From Streptomyces geranii (GTDB taxonomy: Bacteria; Actinomycetota; Actinomycetes; Streptomycetales; Streptomycetaceae), in the NCBI RefSeq assembly GCF_002954775.1, contig NZ_PJME01000005.1, positions 348,450 to 412,449 of the forward strand: DNA of 64,000 nucleotides, read 5' to 3'. How positions within the stretch are numbered: the first letter of the stretch is position 1; each line of letters starts with the position of its first letter. Position numbers and translations under genes: made by a program. The notes beneath the pieces were generated by a model that did not search any database, had not been told where the DNA came from, and was given only the letters and a program-made list of their open reading frames with translations. Below are positions 18,019-26,451 of this stretch, in pieces.

Positions 18019-18048
18019 TTGACCAGCGTCGGGGGAGCGGTGTAGACA
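18019..18048 (+). promoter_or_regulatory. Candidate promoter of the galactan importer operon
   Basis: TTGACC (18019-18024) and TAGACA (18043-18048) with an 18-nt spacer. The expected start falls just before the first palindrome. TAGACA could alternatively serve as a -35 to TACGTA (18066-18071) inside the palindrome; the sequence does not decide between them. Confidence 0.4.
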
Positions 18049-18060
18049 TGCCGCCATCAG

Positions 18061-18076
18061 ATGTTTACGTAAACAT
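18061..18076 (+). promoter_or_regulatory. LacI-type operator 1, perfect 16-bp palindrome
   Basis: ATGTTTACGTAAACAT, perfectly self-complementary with the central CG typical of LacI/GalR-family operators. Its exact duplicate lies 56 bp downstream at 18117-18132. Confidence 0.75.
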
Positions 18077-18116
18077 AACAGCCGGTGCGCCTTTTGTGGG
18101 GTTCTCGCGGCAAGGG

Positions 18117-18132
18117 ATGTTTACGTAAACAT
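18117..18132 (+). promoter_or_regulatory. LacI-type operator 2, perfect 16-bp palindrome
   Basis: Exact second copy of ATGTTTACGTAAACAT. Centre-to-centre distance to operator 1 is 56 bp, a bit over five helical turns, compatible with looping or two dimers. It lies in the leader, 53 bp before the first permease gene. Confidence 0.75.
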
Positions 18133-18185
18133 CGGGGCGGCGGCGGACCAGCGCCGGTTCCGAGACGGACGAGCGAGGCACGACA

Positions 18186-19112
18186 ATGACGACCCTAGAA
18201 CCGCCGGTGGCCGCTGAGCGCGCCCCGGCCCGAGCGGTGGCGAAGAGGGACCACCGCTCATGGACGGGATGGGGGTTCATAGGCCCGTTCGTGGCGGTGT
18301 TCGCCCTCGTCTTCCTGGCACCCATCGGATACTCGATCTACCTCAGCCTCTTCAGGGACCAGCTGATCGGCGGCAACAGCTTCGTCGGCCTGGACAACTA
18401 CACGCAGGCGCTGAAGGACGACCAGTTCTGGGACTCCCTGACCCGGGTGTCGCTGTTCCTGGCGATACAGGTGCCGATCATGCTCGGCATCGCCCTGCTG
18501 ATCGCCCTCGCGCTGGACAGCGGCCGGCTCTACGGCAAGGACTTCTTCCGGATCGCGATCTTCCTGCCGTACGCGGTGCCCGCCGTGGTCGCCACCCTGA
18601 TGTGGGGCTTCATGTACGGCACCAAGTACGGGCTGGTGGGTGACATCAACAGCGCGTTCGGCGTCACGCTGCCGGACCCGCTCTCCAGCGACCTGGTGCT
18701 GGCCTCCATCGGCAACATCGTGACCTGGGAGTTCATCGGCTACAACATGCTGATCTTCTACTCCGCGCTCCGGGTCATCCCGCTCTCCCTCTACGAGGCC
18801 GCGGAGATCGACGGCGCCGGGCAGTTCCGGGTCGTCACCGCGATCAAGCTCCCGGCGATCCGCGGTGCCCTCGTCATCGCGACGATCTTCTCGATCATCG
18901 GCAGCTTCCAGCTCTTCAACGAGCCGGCCATCCTGCGGCCCCTGGCGCGCAACGCCATCACCACCGACTTCACCCCGAACTTCTACACGTACTCGCTGTC
19001 CTTCAACGGCCAGCAGCACAACTACTCCGCGGCGGTCGCCATCATCATGGGGCTGATCACCATGGTCATCGCCTACGTCGTGCAGCTCCGCGGCATGCGC
19101 AAGGGAGCCTGA
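18186..19112 (+). CDS. Sugar ABC transporter permease (MalF type), galactan locus
   Basis: 308 aa membrane permease of a CUT1 importer. It has a charged N-terminal tail of about 28 residues, then about six membrane helices. The EAA loop is SLYEAAEIDGAGQFRVV (around residues 201-217). It is first in an operon of permease-permease-binding protein, and the next permease starts 3 bp after its stop. Two LacI operators lie upstream. Here the binding-protein gene is third, unlike in the first locus. No ATPase gene is present. Confidence 0.93.
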   Translation: MTTLEPPVAAERAPARAVAKRDHRSWTGWGFIGPFVAVFALVFLAPIGYSIYLSLFRDQLIGGNSFVGLDNYTQALKDDQFWDSLTRVSLFLAIQVPIMLGIALLIALALDSGRLYGKDFFRIAIFLPYAVPAVVATLMWGFMYGTKYGLVGDINSAFGVTLPDPLSSDLVLASIGNIVTWEFIGYNMLIFYSALRVIPLSLYEAAEIDGAGQFRVVTAIKLPAIRGALVIATIFSIIGSFQLFNEPAILRPLARNAITTDFTPNFYTYSLSFNGQQHNYSAAVAIIMGLITMVIAYVVQLRGMRKGA

Positions 19113-19115
19113 ACC

Positions 19116-20063
19116 ATGAGCAGCTCCGTCACCACCACCTCCCCGGACGCAGCCGCGCCGGCCACCGGCGGCTCGAAGGGCGCGGCCCGGCTGCGCACCC
19201 GCAAGCAGCACACGCCGGGCCGTCCCAAGCGCAGCATCCTGCTCACCGCGCTGACCAGCCTGGTCCTGATCTACACGGTCGTGCCGCTGATCTGGCTGGT
19301 CATCAGCGCCACCAAGACCCAGACCGGGCTGGCCAATTCCTCCGGCGTCTGGTTCAGCAGCGACTTCGCCCTCTGGCAGAACATCCACGACACGTTCACG
19401 TACCACGACGGCATCTTCGTCCGCTGGCTCCTGAACACCCTGCTGTACGTCGTGCTGGGCGCCGGCGGTGCCACGCTGCTGGCGATCCTCGGCGGCTACG
19501 CGCTGGCGAAGTTCACCTTCCCCGGCAAGCGCGCGGTGTTCGCCGTGGTCATCGGCGCCGTCGCGGTGCCGGGTACGGCCCTGGCGGTGCCCACCTTCCT
19601 GATGTTCAGCAAGATGGGCCTGACCGACACCCCGTGGGCGGTGATCATCCCCTCGCTGGTGTCGCCGTTCGGTCTGTATCTGATGTGGGTCTTCGCGACC
19701 GAGGCCATCCCCACCGAACTGATGGAGGCGGCCCGCATCGACGGCGCGGGCGAGATCCGCACCTTCTTCCAGGTGGCCCTGCCGCTGCTGGCCCCCGGCA
19801 CCGTGACCGTCCTGCTGTTCACCACGGTCGCGACCTGGAACAACTACTTCCTGCCGCTGATCATGCTCAAGGACCCGAACTGGTACCCGCTGACCCTGGG
19901 CCTGGACGCCTGGAACTCCCAGGCCCAGACGATCGGCGGCGATGTCGTCACCAACCTGGTGATCACCGGTTCGCTGCTCACCATCATTCCGCTGATCGCC
20001 GCGTTCCTGCTGCTGCAGAAGTACTGGCAGTCCGGCCTCGCCGCCGGAAGCGTCAAGGAATGA
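19116..20063 (+). CDS. Sugar ABC transporter permease (MalG type), galactan locus
   Basis: 315 aa. A hydrophilic N-terminus of about 40 residues precedes the first helix; the EAA loop is PTELMEAARIDGAGEIRTF (about residues 200-218). It is tightly linked to the upstream permease (3-bp gap) and precedes the binding-protein gene by about 100 bp. Together the two permeases form the membrane channel of the importer. Confidence 0.93.
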   Translation: MSSSVTTTSPDAAAPATGGSKGAARLRTRKQHTPGRPKRSILLTALTSLVLIYTVVPLIWLVISATKTQTGLANSSGVWFSSDFALWQNIHDTFTYHDGIFVRWLLNTLLYVVLGAGGATLLAILGGYALAKFTFPGKRAVFAVVIGAVAVPGTALAVPTFLMFSKMGLTDTPWAVIIPSLVSPFGLYLMWVFATEAIPTELMEAARIDGAGEIRTFFQVALPLLAPGTVTVLLFTTVATWNNYFLPLIMLKDPNWYPLTLGLDAWNSQAQTIGGDVVTNLVITGSLLTIIPLIAAFLLLQKYWQSGLAAGSVKE

Positions 20064-20164
20064 CCCTCCCCAGACCCCACACCCCCCTCGGCTCCACCGC
20101 TTTTCACCCTCACACAGCAGTCACCCTCACCCTGTCCCACCCACGAAGAAGTGGAAGCATCGCA

Positions 20165-21505
20165 ATGCGTAGAACCACTGGCCGCCTGGTGCGCGGCATA
20201 ACCCTGCTCTCCGTCCTCGCCCTGGGCGCCACCGCCTGTGGTTCCAGCGACGACAGCTCCGACGACAGCAAGCCGGTCTCCGCCGGGGACATCACGGCCG
20301 CTCTGGAGAAGGGCGGCACGGTCAACGTCTGGGCCTGGGAGCCCACGCTCAAGTCGGTCGCCGCCAACTTCGAGAAGAAGTACCCCAAGGTCAAGATCAA
20401 CCTGGTGGCCGAGCGCTCCGGCGACAAGCACTACACCGCCCTCTCGAACGCCATCGCGGCCAAGAAGGGCGTCCCGGACGTCGCTCAGGTCGAGTACTTC
20501 GCGCTGAGCCAGTACTCGCTCACCAAGGGCCTGTCCGACCTGGCCCCCTACGGTGCCGACAAGCTCAAGGCGCAGTACACGCCCGGCCCGTGGAACGCCG
20601 TGAGCGACGGCGACAAGGTCTACGGCCTGCCGATGGACTCGGGCCCGATGGCGATGTTCTACAACAAGAAGATCTTCGACAAGTACAAGATCGCCGTCCC
20701 GACCACGTGGGACGAGTACGTCACGGCGGCCGAGAAGCTGCACAAGGCCGACCCCAAGGTCTACATCGCCAACGACGCCGGTGACGCGGGCTTCACCACC
20801 AGCATGCTGTGGCAGGCCGGTTCGCGCCCCTACAAGGTCGACGGCACCAAGGTGTCGGTCAACTTCGAGGACGCGGGCGCCAAGAAGTACACGGACACCT
20901 GGCAGAAGCTCCTCGACAAGAAGCTCGTCTCGCCGATCAACGGCTGGACCGACGACTGGTACAAGGGCCTGGGCGACGGCACCATCGCCACCCTGACCAC
21001 CGGCGCCTGGATGCCCGCCAACTTCGTCTCCGGTGTCCCGCAGGCCTCCGGCGACTGGCGCGCGGCCCCCATGCCGGCCTGGACGAAGGGCGACAAGGCG
21101 AGCGCGGAGAACGGCGGCAGCTCGCTGGCCCTGCCCGAGCTGGGCAAGAACAAGGAACTGGCCTACGCGTTCGTCGAGTACGCCAACTCCGGTGACGGCG
21201 TGCAGACCCGTGTCGACGAGGGTGCCTTCCCGGCGACCGTCAAGCAGCTGCAGGACCCGGCGTTCCTGAGCAAGAAGTTCGACTACTTCGGTGGCCAGGA
21301 GGCCAACTCGATCTTCGCCGACTCCGCCGCCAACGTCGCGAGCGACTGGTCGTACCTGCCCTTCCAGCAGTACGCCAACTCGATCTTCAACGACACCGTC
21401 GGCAAGGCCTACGTCTCCAGCGAGAAGCTGACCGCGGGTCTGAAGAGCTGGCAGGACGCCTCCATCAAGTACGGCAACGAGCAGGGCTTCACCGTCGAGC
21501 AGTAG
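20165..21505 (+). CDS. Sugar ABC transporter solute-binding lipoprotein, galactan locus
   Basis: 446 aa. The start is ATG at 20165 (GGAAG upstream). Lipoprotein signal with lipobox GATAC, C25. A Ser/Asp-rich linker is followed by a family-1 solute-binding domain (VNVWAWEPTLKSVAANF, MAMFYNKKIFDKYKI, TTWDEYVTAAEKL, GAWMPANFV). It is third gene of the importer operon and ends 32 bp before a strong hairpin. By context the ligand is probably a galacto-oligosaccharide, such as beta-1,6-galactobiose released by the GH30 enzyme, hydrolysed inside by the GH42 enzyme. Confidence 0.92.
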   Translation: MRRTTGRLVRGITLLSVLALGATACGSSDDSSDDSKPVSAGDITAALEKGGTVNVWAWEPTLKSVAANFEKKYPKVKINLVAERSGDKHYTALSNAIAAKKGVPDVAQVEYFALSQYSLTKGLSDLAPYGADKLKAQYTPGPWNAVSDGDKVYGLPMDSGPMAMFYNKKIFDKYKIAVPTTWDEYVTAAEKLHKADPKVYIANDAGDAGFTTSMLWQAGSRPYKVDGTKVSVNFEDAGAKKYTDTWQKLLDKKLVSPINGWTDDWYKGLGDGTIATLTTGAWMPANFVSGVPQASGDWRAAPMPAWTKGDKASAENGGSSLALPELGKNKELAYAFVEYANSGDGVQTRVDEGAFPATVKQLQDPAFLSKKFDYFGGQEANSIFADSAANVASDWSYLPFQQYANSIFNDTVGKAYVSSEKLTAGLKSWQDASIKYGNEQGFTVEQ

Positions 21506-21538
21506 CAGCCGAGCAGTGACAGCTGGGCAGTGACAGCC

Positions 21539-21577
21539 GAGGAGCGGCCGGAAGAGCGTCAACGCCGGCCGCTCCTC
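21539..21577 (+). terminator. Strong hairpin between binding-protein and GH42 genes
   Basis: GAGGAGCGGCCGG (21539-21551) pairs perfectly with CCGGCCGCTCCTC (21565-21577) around a 13-nt loop. It would end or attenuate transcription between the transport genes and the glycosidase genes, or stabilise the transporter mRNA end. Confidence 0.7.
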
Positions 21578-21623
21578 GTACCCCCCGAGTCGAACCGCTT
21601 CGCAGCGTCCCGGAAGGACCACC

Positions 21624-23669
21624 ATGACCTCCGCCTCCCCGTCCCGTCTGCCGTACGGGCCGGACGGTGATTCCACGCCCCGTCTCGCGTACGGCGCCGA
21701 CTACAACCCCGAGCAGTGGCCCCGGGAGGTGTGGGAGGAGGACGTACGGCTGATGCGCGAGGCCGGCGTCAACATCGTCTCGGTGGGGATCTTCTCCTGG
21801 GCCCGGATCCAGCCGGACGCGGACACCTGGGACTTCGGCTGGCTCGACGAGGTCATGGACCTGCTGCACGCGGGCGGGATCGGCGTCGACCTCGCCACCG
21901 CGACCGCGTCCCCGCCGCCGTGGCTGACCACCGCGCACCCGGAGATCCTCCCGGTGACCGCCACCGGTGAGACGGTCTGGCCGGGCGCCCGCCAGCACTG
22001 GCGTCCCACCTCCCCGGTCTTCCGCAGCCACGCCCTGGGCCTGGTACGGAAGATGGCGGAACGATACGCCGACCACCCGGCCCTGGTGGCCTGGCACATC
22101 TCCAACGAGCTGGGCTGCCACAACATCTACGACTTCTCGGACGACGCGGCCCGCGCCTTCCGCGACTGGCTGCGCGCCCGCTACACCACCCTGGACGCCC
22201 TCAACCACGCCTGGGGCACGGCCTTCTGGTCGCAGCGCTACAGCGACTGGGCGCAGATCCTGCCGCCCCGCCTGGCCGGCTCGCACCCGAACCCGACCCA
22301 GCAGCTGGACTTCAAGCGCTTCTCCTCGGACGCGCTGAAGGACTACCTGGTCGCCGAGCGGGAGGTGCTCCGCGAGTTCACCCCCGAGGTCCCCATCACC
22401 ACCAACTTCATGGTGATGGGCGGCACGAAGGGTATGAACTACGCCGACTGGGCAAGTGAGATCGACTTCGTCTCGAACGACCACTACGTCCACCCGGGCC
22501 CGCAGTCCCGCGACGAGCTGTCCTTCTCCGCCAACCTGACCAGCGGTATCGCGGCAGGACGGCCGTGGTTCCTGATGGAGCACTCCACCAGCGCGGTCAA
22601 CTGGCAGCACGTCAACGTGGCCAAGCGGCCGGGCGAGTTGGCCCGCGACTCGCTCCTGCACGTGGCGCACGGCGCCGACGCCGTCTGCTACTTCCAGTGG
22701 CGTCAGTCGGCGGCCGGCGCCGAGAAGTACCACTCCGCGATGGTGCCGCACGCCGGCGCCGACAGCGAGGTCTTCCGCGCGGTGACCGCCCTCGGCCAGA
22801 CCCTCAAGGACCTGGCGCCGATCGCGGGCTCCGAGCGCGAACCGGCCCGCGTCGGCATCGTGTTCGACTGGGACTCCTGGTGGGCGAGCGAGCAGGACTC
22901 GCACCCGACGGCCCTGCTCGACTACCGCCAGGAGGGCCTCAACTGGTACTCGGCGCTCCTCTCCCTGGGCATCCGCGCGGACGTCGTCACCACCCGCACC
23001 GAGTTCAGCCGCTACGACGTGCTGATCACCCCGGTGCTGCACATGGTCCCGGCGACCCTCGCCAAGGAGCTGACGCGGTACGCGGAGACGGGCGGCCACC
23101 TGGTCACCACATATTTCTCCGGTGTCGTCGACGAGAACGACCACATCTGGCTCGGCGGCTACCCGGGCGCCCTGCGCGAACTGCTCGGCATCCGCGTCGA
23201 GGAGTTCGGCCCGCTGCTCGACGGTGAGTCGGTCGAGGTCGACGGCGGCGGTACGGGCACGGTGTGGACCGACCGCGTCGACGTGACCGACCCCGAGGTG
23301 GAGGTCCTCGCCCACTACCGCTCGGGCGCCTACACGGGCCGCCCGGCCGTCACCCGCCGTACGACGGGCGGCGGTTCGGCGTCGTACGTCTCCACGCGCC
23401 TCGGCACCGACGGGCTCGCGGCGCTGCTGCCGACGCTGCTCGCACCGGCGGGCGTGGACAGCGAGCTGCCCGAACCGGCCCGTGGGCGCGTCGAGTTGAC
23501 CGTACGGCAGGGCGGCGGAAGCCGGTTCCTGTTCCTGGTCAACCGCAGCGAGGAGGAGGTACCGCTGCCCGGCCTCGACGGCGGGCGGCTGACCGGCGGC
23601 ACGGAAGCCGACGGTGTCCTCGTCCTCGCGCCGAGGGAGGTCGCCGTACTCCGGCAGCCGGCCCGCTGA
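21624..23669 (+). CDS. GH42 beta-galactosidase, cytosolic
   Basis: 681 aa, no signal peptide; start ATG at 21624 with GGAAGGACC upstream. TIM-barrel domain with the GH42 opening YGADYNPEQWP (residues 23-33). Acid/base E162 lies in WHISNELGCH and nucleophile E319 in PWFLMEHSTS. It is followed by the trimerisation (flavodoxin-like) domain, about 395-600, and a small C-terminal beta domain. It hydrolyses terminal non-reducing beta-D-galactose. Length and domains are normal for the family. It lies between the importer and the secreted galactanase, which suggests that it digests imported galacto-oligosaccharides. Confidence 0.93.
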   Translation: MTSASPSRLPYGPDGDSTPRLAYGADYNPEQWPREVWEEDVRLMREAGVNIVSVGIFSWARIQPDADTWDFGWLDEVMDLLHAGGIGVDLATATASPPPWLTTAHPEILPVTATGETVWPGARQHWRPTSPVFRSHALGLVRKMAERYADHPALVAWHISNELGCHNIYDFSDDAARAFRDWLRARYTTLDALNHAWGTAFWSQRYSDWAQILPPRLAGSHPNPTQQLDFKRFSSDALKDYLVAEREVLREFTPEVPITTNFMVMGGTKGMNYADWASEIDFVSNDHYVHPGPQSRDELSFSANLTSGIAAGRPWFLMEHSTSAVNWQHVNVAKRPGELARDSLLHVAHGADAVCYFQWRQSAAGAEKYHSAMVPHAGADSEVFRAVTALGQTLKDLAPIAGSEREPARVGIVFDWDSWWASEQDSHPTALLDYRQEGLNWYSALLSLGIRADVVTTRTEFSRYDVLITPVLHMVPATLAKELTRYAETGGHLVTTYFSGVVDENDHIWLGGYPGALRELLGIRVEEFGPLLDGESVEVDGGGTGTVWTDRVDVTDPEVEVLAHYRSGAYTGRPAVTRRTTGGGSASYVSTRLGTDGLAALLPTLLAPAGVDSELPEPARGRVELTVRQGGGSRFLFLVNRSEEEVPLPGLDGGRLTGGTEADGVLVLAPREVAVLRQPAR

Positions 23670-23713
23670 GCGTCACCCCGCAGTATCCCTACCCCTGAAC
23701 TCCCCTGATCCAA

Positions 23714-23733
23714 GGGGCACACCGTCGTGCCCC
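23714..23733 (+). terminator. Small hairpin between GH42 and GH30 genes
   Basis: GGGGCAC (23714-23720) pairs with GTGCCCC (23727-23733) around a 6-nt loop, about 45 bp after the GH42 stop. Possible terminator or attenuator. Confidence 0.4.
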
Positions 23734-23811
23734 GTGTCCGTACGCGTCCTCGCGTGCGGTGCGGGCACGGCGGTCCACCGCAGCTACCACCTACGAAGCT
23801 GGGAGCACACG

Positions 23812-25863
23812 TTGGCACGCCGTACCCGCACACGACACCTGCTGGGAGTCGTCGGCATCACCGCTCTGGCCACCTCGGCCGCCCTGATCACCCCGGCCGT
23901 GCCGGACGCTCAGGCGGCGGCCGAGGCCGCGGTCCCGTCCGTCACCGTCACCCCCGATCCCTCCTACAGCCAGGAGAAGTTCGAGGGCTGGGGCACCAGT
24001 CTGGTCTGGTTCGCGAACGCGACCGGCGACTATCCCCCGGCGATCCGCGAGAAGCTCGCGAAGCTGCTGTTCGGTGACGACGGGCTGGCGCTGAACATCG
24101 CCCGCTACAACATCGGCGGCGGCAACGCCCCCGACGTGAAGGACTACCTGCGGGCCGGCGGGGCCGTCGAGGGCTGGTGGAAGGCGCCCGCGGGCACCAC
24201 CCGCACGGACACCGACTGGTGGAGCGCCGACGACGCGGCCGACTGGAACCCCAAGGCGGACAAGACCCAGCGCTGGTGGGTCGACCGCATCAAGAAGGAC
24301 ATCACCCACTGGGAGACGTTCAGCAACTCGCCGCCCTGGTTCATGACCGAGAGCGGCTATGTCTCCGGCGGATTCAACGCCAACACCGACCAGCTGAAGG
24401 CCAGTTCGGTCGACGACTTCGCCGCCTACATGGCCGGGGCGACCAAGCGGCTTGAGAAGGCCGAGGGCATCAAGGTCGACACCGTCGACCCGTTCAACGA
24501 GCCCAACACCGGCTACTGGTCGACCAGGTTGGGCGCGGACGGCCAGCCCGTCGGCGGCCGTCAGGAGGGCGCCCACATCGGCCCCGCGCTCCAGGAGAAG
24601 GTGCTGGCCGCGCTGGCCCCGGCGCTGGAGAAGGCCAAGGTCAAGGCCGAGATCTCGGCGATGGACGAGACCAACCCGTCGATCTTCGCGACGAACTGGA
24701 ACTCCTACTCGCAGGCGTCCAAGGACCTCGTCGACCAGATGAACGTCCACACCTACGGCACCGGGCAGCGCACCACCGTGCGCGACCTCGCCAAGGCGGC
24801 CGACAAGCCGCTGTGGATGAGCGAGGTCGAAGGCGACTGGGGCGACGGGCAGAGCTTCACGGACATGCGTCCGGGTCTCGGGCTCGCCCAGCAGATCGTG
24901 AACGACCTGCGTGAACTGGAGCCGTCCGCCTGGGTGTTCTGGCAGCCGGTCGAGGACTACGACAACATGAAGCCGGGCGGCGAGTCCGCCAAGGGCGGCA
25001 ACTGGGGCAGCATCCAGCTGTCGTTCAGCTGCAAGTCCACGGACACCCTCGCCTCGTGCCCGATCTACACGAACACCAAGTTCGACACCGCCCGCAACTT
25101 CACGCACTTCATCAAGCCGGGCGACAAGCTGATCAAGGTGGACGACACCTCCAGCGCCGCCGCCGTGACCAAGGACGGCAAGGGCGCCTCGCTCGTCCAC
25201 GTCAACAGCACCACCGCGGCCCGTGAAGTCACCATCGACCTGGCCAAGTTCCGCTCGATCAAGGGCTACGCGACCGTCACGCCGACCGTGACCAGCGCCG
25301 ACGGCAAGCTCAAGCAGCAGGCCCCGGTCAAGGTCGTCGACGGCAAGGCGACGTACACCGTCCCGGCGCAGTCCGTGACCTCCTTCGCCATCAAGGGCGT
25401 CTCGGGTGTCGCGAAGAACGCGGGCCTGTTCAGCAAGGGCCACTCCTACACGCTGACCGGCGTGCAGAGCGGCAAGGCCGTGACCGTCGCCGCCAACGGC
25501 AAGAGCCTGGTCATCGGCTCGGCCAACGGCTCGGTCGCCCAGCAGTGGCAGCTCGACGCCCGCCAGGGCGACAAGGGCGCCCGCCAGCGGTACGTGTTCG
25601 CCAACCCGGCCGAGGGCAAGCGCCTCGCCGTCCGCGACAACGTCCCGGTGGTCGAGCCCGACACGGGCAAGCGCGACCCGGCCACCGAATGGGTCATGTC
25701 GACCACCGGTGACGGCACCTGGACCCTGGTCAACTGGGCCACCGGGCGTCTCCTTGAGGTCGGCGGCCAGGCCACCAACGAGGGTGCCGCCGTCACCACC
25801 TGGCAGGCCAACTCCGGCTCGAACCAGCGCTGGCGCGTCACGGACGTGACCGTCAAGGACTGA
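23812..25863 (+). CDS. Secreted GH30 endo-beta-1,6-galactanase-like enzyme with ricin-type domain
   Basis: 683 aa from TTG at 23812, chosen because GGGAG precedes it and a basic-hydrophobic signal peptide (about residues 1-36) follows at once. The mature part opens with EKFEGWGTSLVWFANATGDYP, a GH30-type start. Acid/base E230 is in DPFNEPNTGYW and nucleophile probably E338 in LWMSEVEGDWG. Residues 470-550 form the small beta-domain of GH30; residues 560-683 resemble a ricin-type (CBM13) trefoil ending NQRW. It strongly resembles characterised Streptomyces endo-beta-1,6-galactanases that cut the side chains of type II arabinogalactan; I recall one from S. avermitilis with this CBM13 arrangement. 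Location: outside the cell. Specificity is by recognition, not proven. Confidence 0.85.
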   Translation: MARRTRTRHLLGVVGITALATSAALITPAVPDAQAAAEAAVPSVTVTPDPSYSQEKFEGWGTSLVWFANATGDYPPAIREKLAKLLFGDDGLALNIARYNIGGGNAPDVKDYLRAGGAVEGWWKAPAGTTRTDTDWWSADDAADWNPKADKTQRWWVDRIKKDITHWETFSNSPPWFMTESGYVSGGFNANTDQLKASSVDDFAAYMAGATKRLEKAEGIKVDTVDPFNEPNTGYWSTRLGADGQPVGGRQEGAHIGPALQEKVLAALAPALEKAKVKAEISAMDETNPSIFATNWNSYSQASKDLVDQMNVHTYGTGQRTTVRDLAKAADKPLWMSEVEGDWGDGQSFTDMRPGLGLAQQIVNDLRELEPSAWVFWQPVEDYDNMKPGGESAKGGNWGSIQLSFSCKSTDTLASCPIYTNTKFDTARNFTHFIKPGDKLIKVDDTSSAAAVTKDGKGASLVHVNSTTAAREVTIDLAKFRSIKGYATVTPTVTSADGKLKQQAPVKVVDGKATYTVPAQSVTSFAIKGVSGVAKNAGLFSKGHSYTLTGVQSGKAVTVAANGKSLVIGSANGSVAQQWQLDARQGDKGARQRYVFANPAEGKRLAVRDNVPVVEPDTGKRDPATEWVMSTTGDGTWTLVNWATGRLLEVGGQATNEGAAVTTWQANSGSNQRWRVTDVTVKD

Positions 25864-25883
25864 TCCGGCGGTACGCCCACGAG

Positions 25884-25911
25884 GGCCGCCTCTCCGCTCG
25901 GGGAGGCGGCC
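25884..25911 (+). terminator. Terminator after the GH30 gene
   Basis: GGCCGCCTC (25884-25892) pairs with GAGGCGGCC (25903-25911), followed by TT. It closes the galactan locus. Confidence 0.65.
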
Positions 25912-25985
25912 TTCCGCGTACCCGGGGCATCGAAGCCGTCCGGGGCGCAACCCTCTCGCAACGTCCCACGGCGTTCACTGACCCC

Positions 25986-26363
25986 GTGGACACGCCCGAG
26001 AGAGACCCGCACGCCGACCCGCGCGTCGAACTGACCCCGGCCGCCGAGGACCTGCTGCGCAAGCTGCACGACATGCACGGCCCGCTGATGTTCCACCAGT
26101 CCGGCGGCTGCTGCGACGGCAGCGCGCCCATGTGCTACCCCGAGGGCGAGTTCCGGACCGGCGGCTCGGACATCCTGCTGGCCGAACTGACGGTCGAGGG
26201 CGTCACCCGACCGGTCACATTCTGGATGTCGCGCAGCCAGCACGAGGTGTGGAGCCACACCCGCCTCATAGTCGATGTCGTACCCGGCCGGGGCAGCGGT
26301 TTCTCCCTGGAAGCACCCGAGGGAGTGCGTTTCCTGATCCGTTCCCGCGTAGTCGACGGATAG
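25986..26363 (+). CDS. DUF779 family protein
   Basis: 125 aa, GTG start at 25986. Small cytosolic protein with FHQSGGCCDGSAPMCYPEGEF (residues 36-56), the conserved Cys/Asp-rich core of DUF779. Members are often encoded beside aldehyde dehydrogenases; here the nearest such gene is 9 kb away (35231). The paired cysteines suggest metal or redox chemistry, but the function is not known. It stands alone between the galactan locus and the next secreted protein gene. Confidence 0.8.
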   Translation: MDTPERDPHADPRVELTPAAEDLLRKLHDMHGPLMFHQSGGCCDGSAPMCYPEGEFRTGGSDILLAELTVEGVTRPVTFWMSRSQHEVWSHTRLIVDVVPGRGSGFSLEAPEGVRFLIRSRVVDG

Positions 26364-26451
26364 CTTCCGCGAGCCCCCCGCACGGCTCATCGTCGTCTGG
26401 TGCACTTCCCTGGCGTCCTGGGAAAGTTGACGAGACATCAGGGGGGTCTGA

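Noticed and set aside
25986..26363. Linking the DUF779 protein to the aldehyde dehydrogenase at 35231 as a pair
   Set aside because: The families are often adjacent in other genomes, but here they lie 9 kb apart with unrelated genes between.
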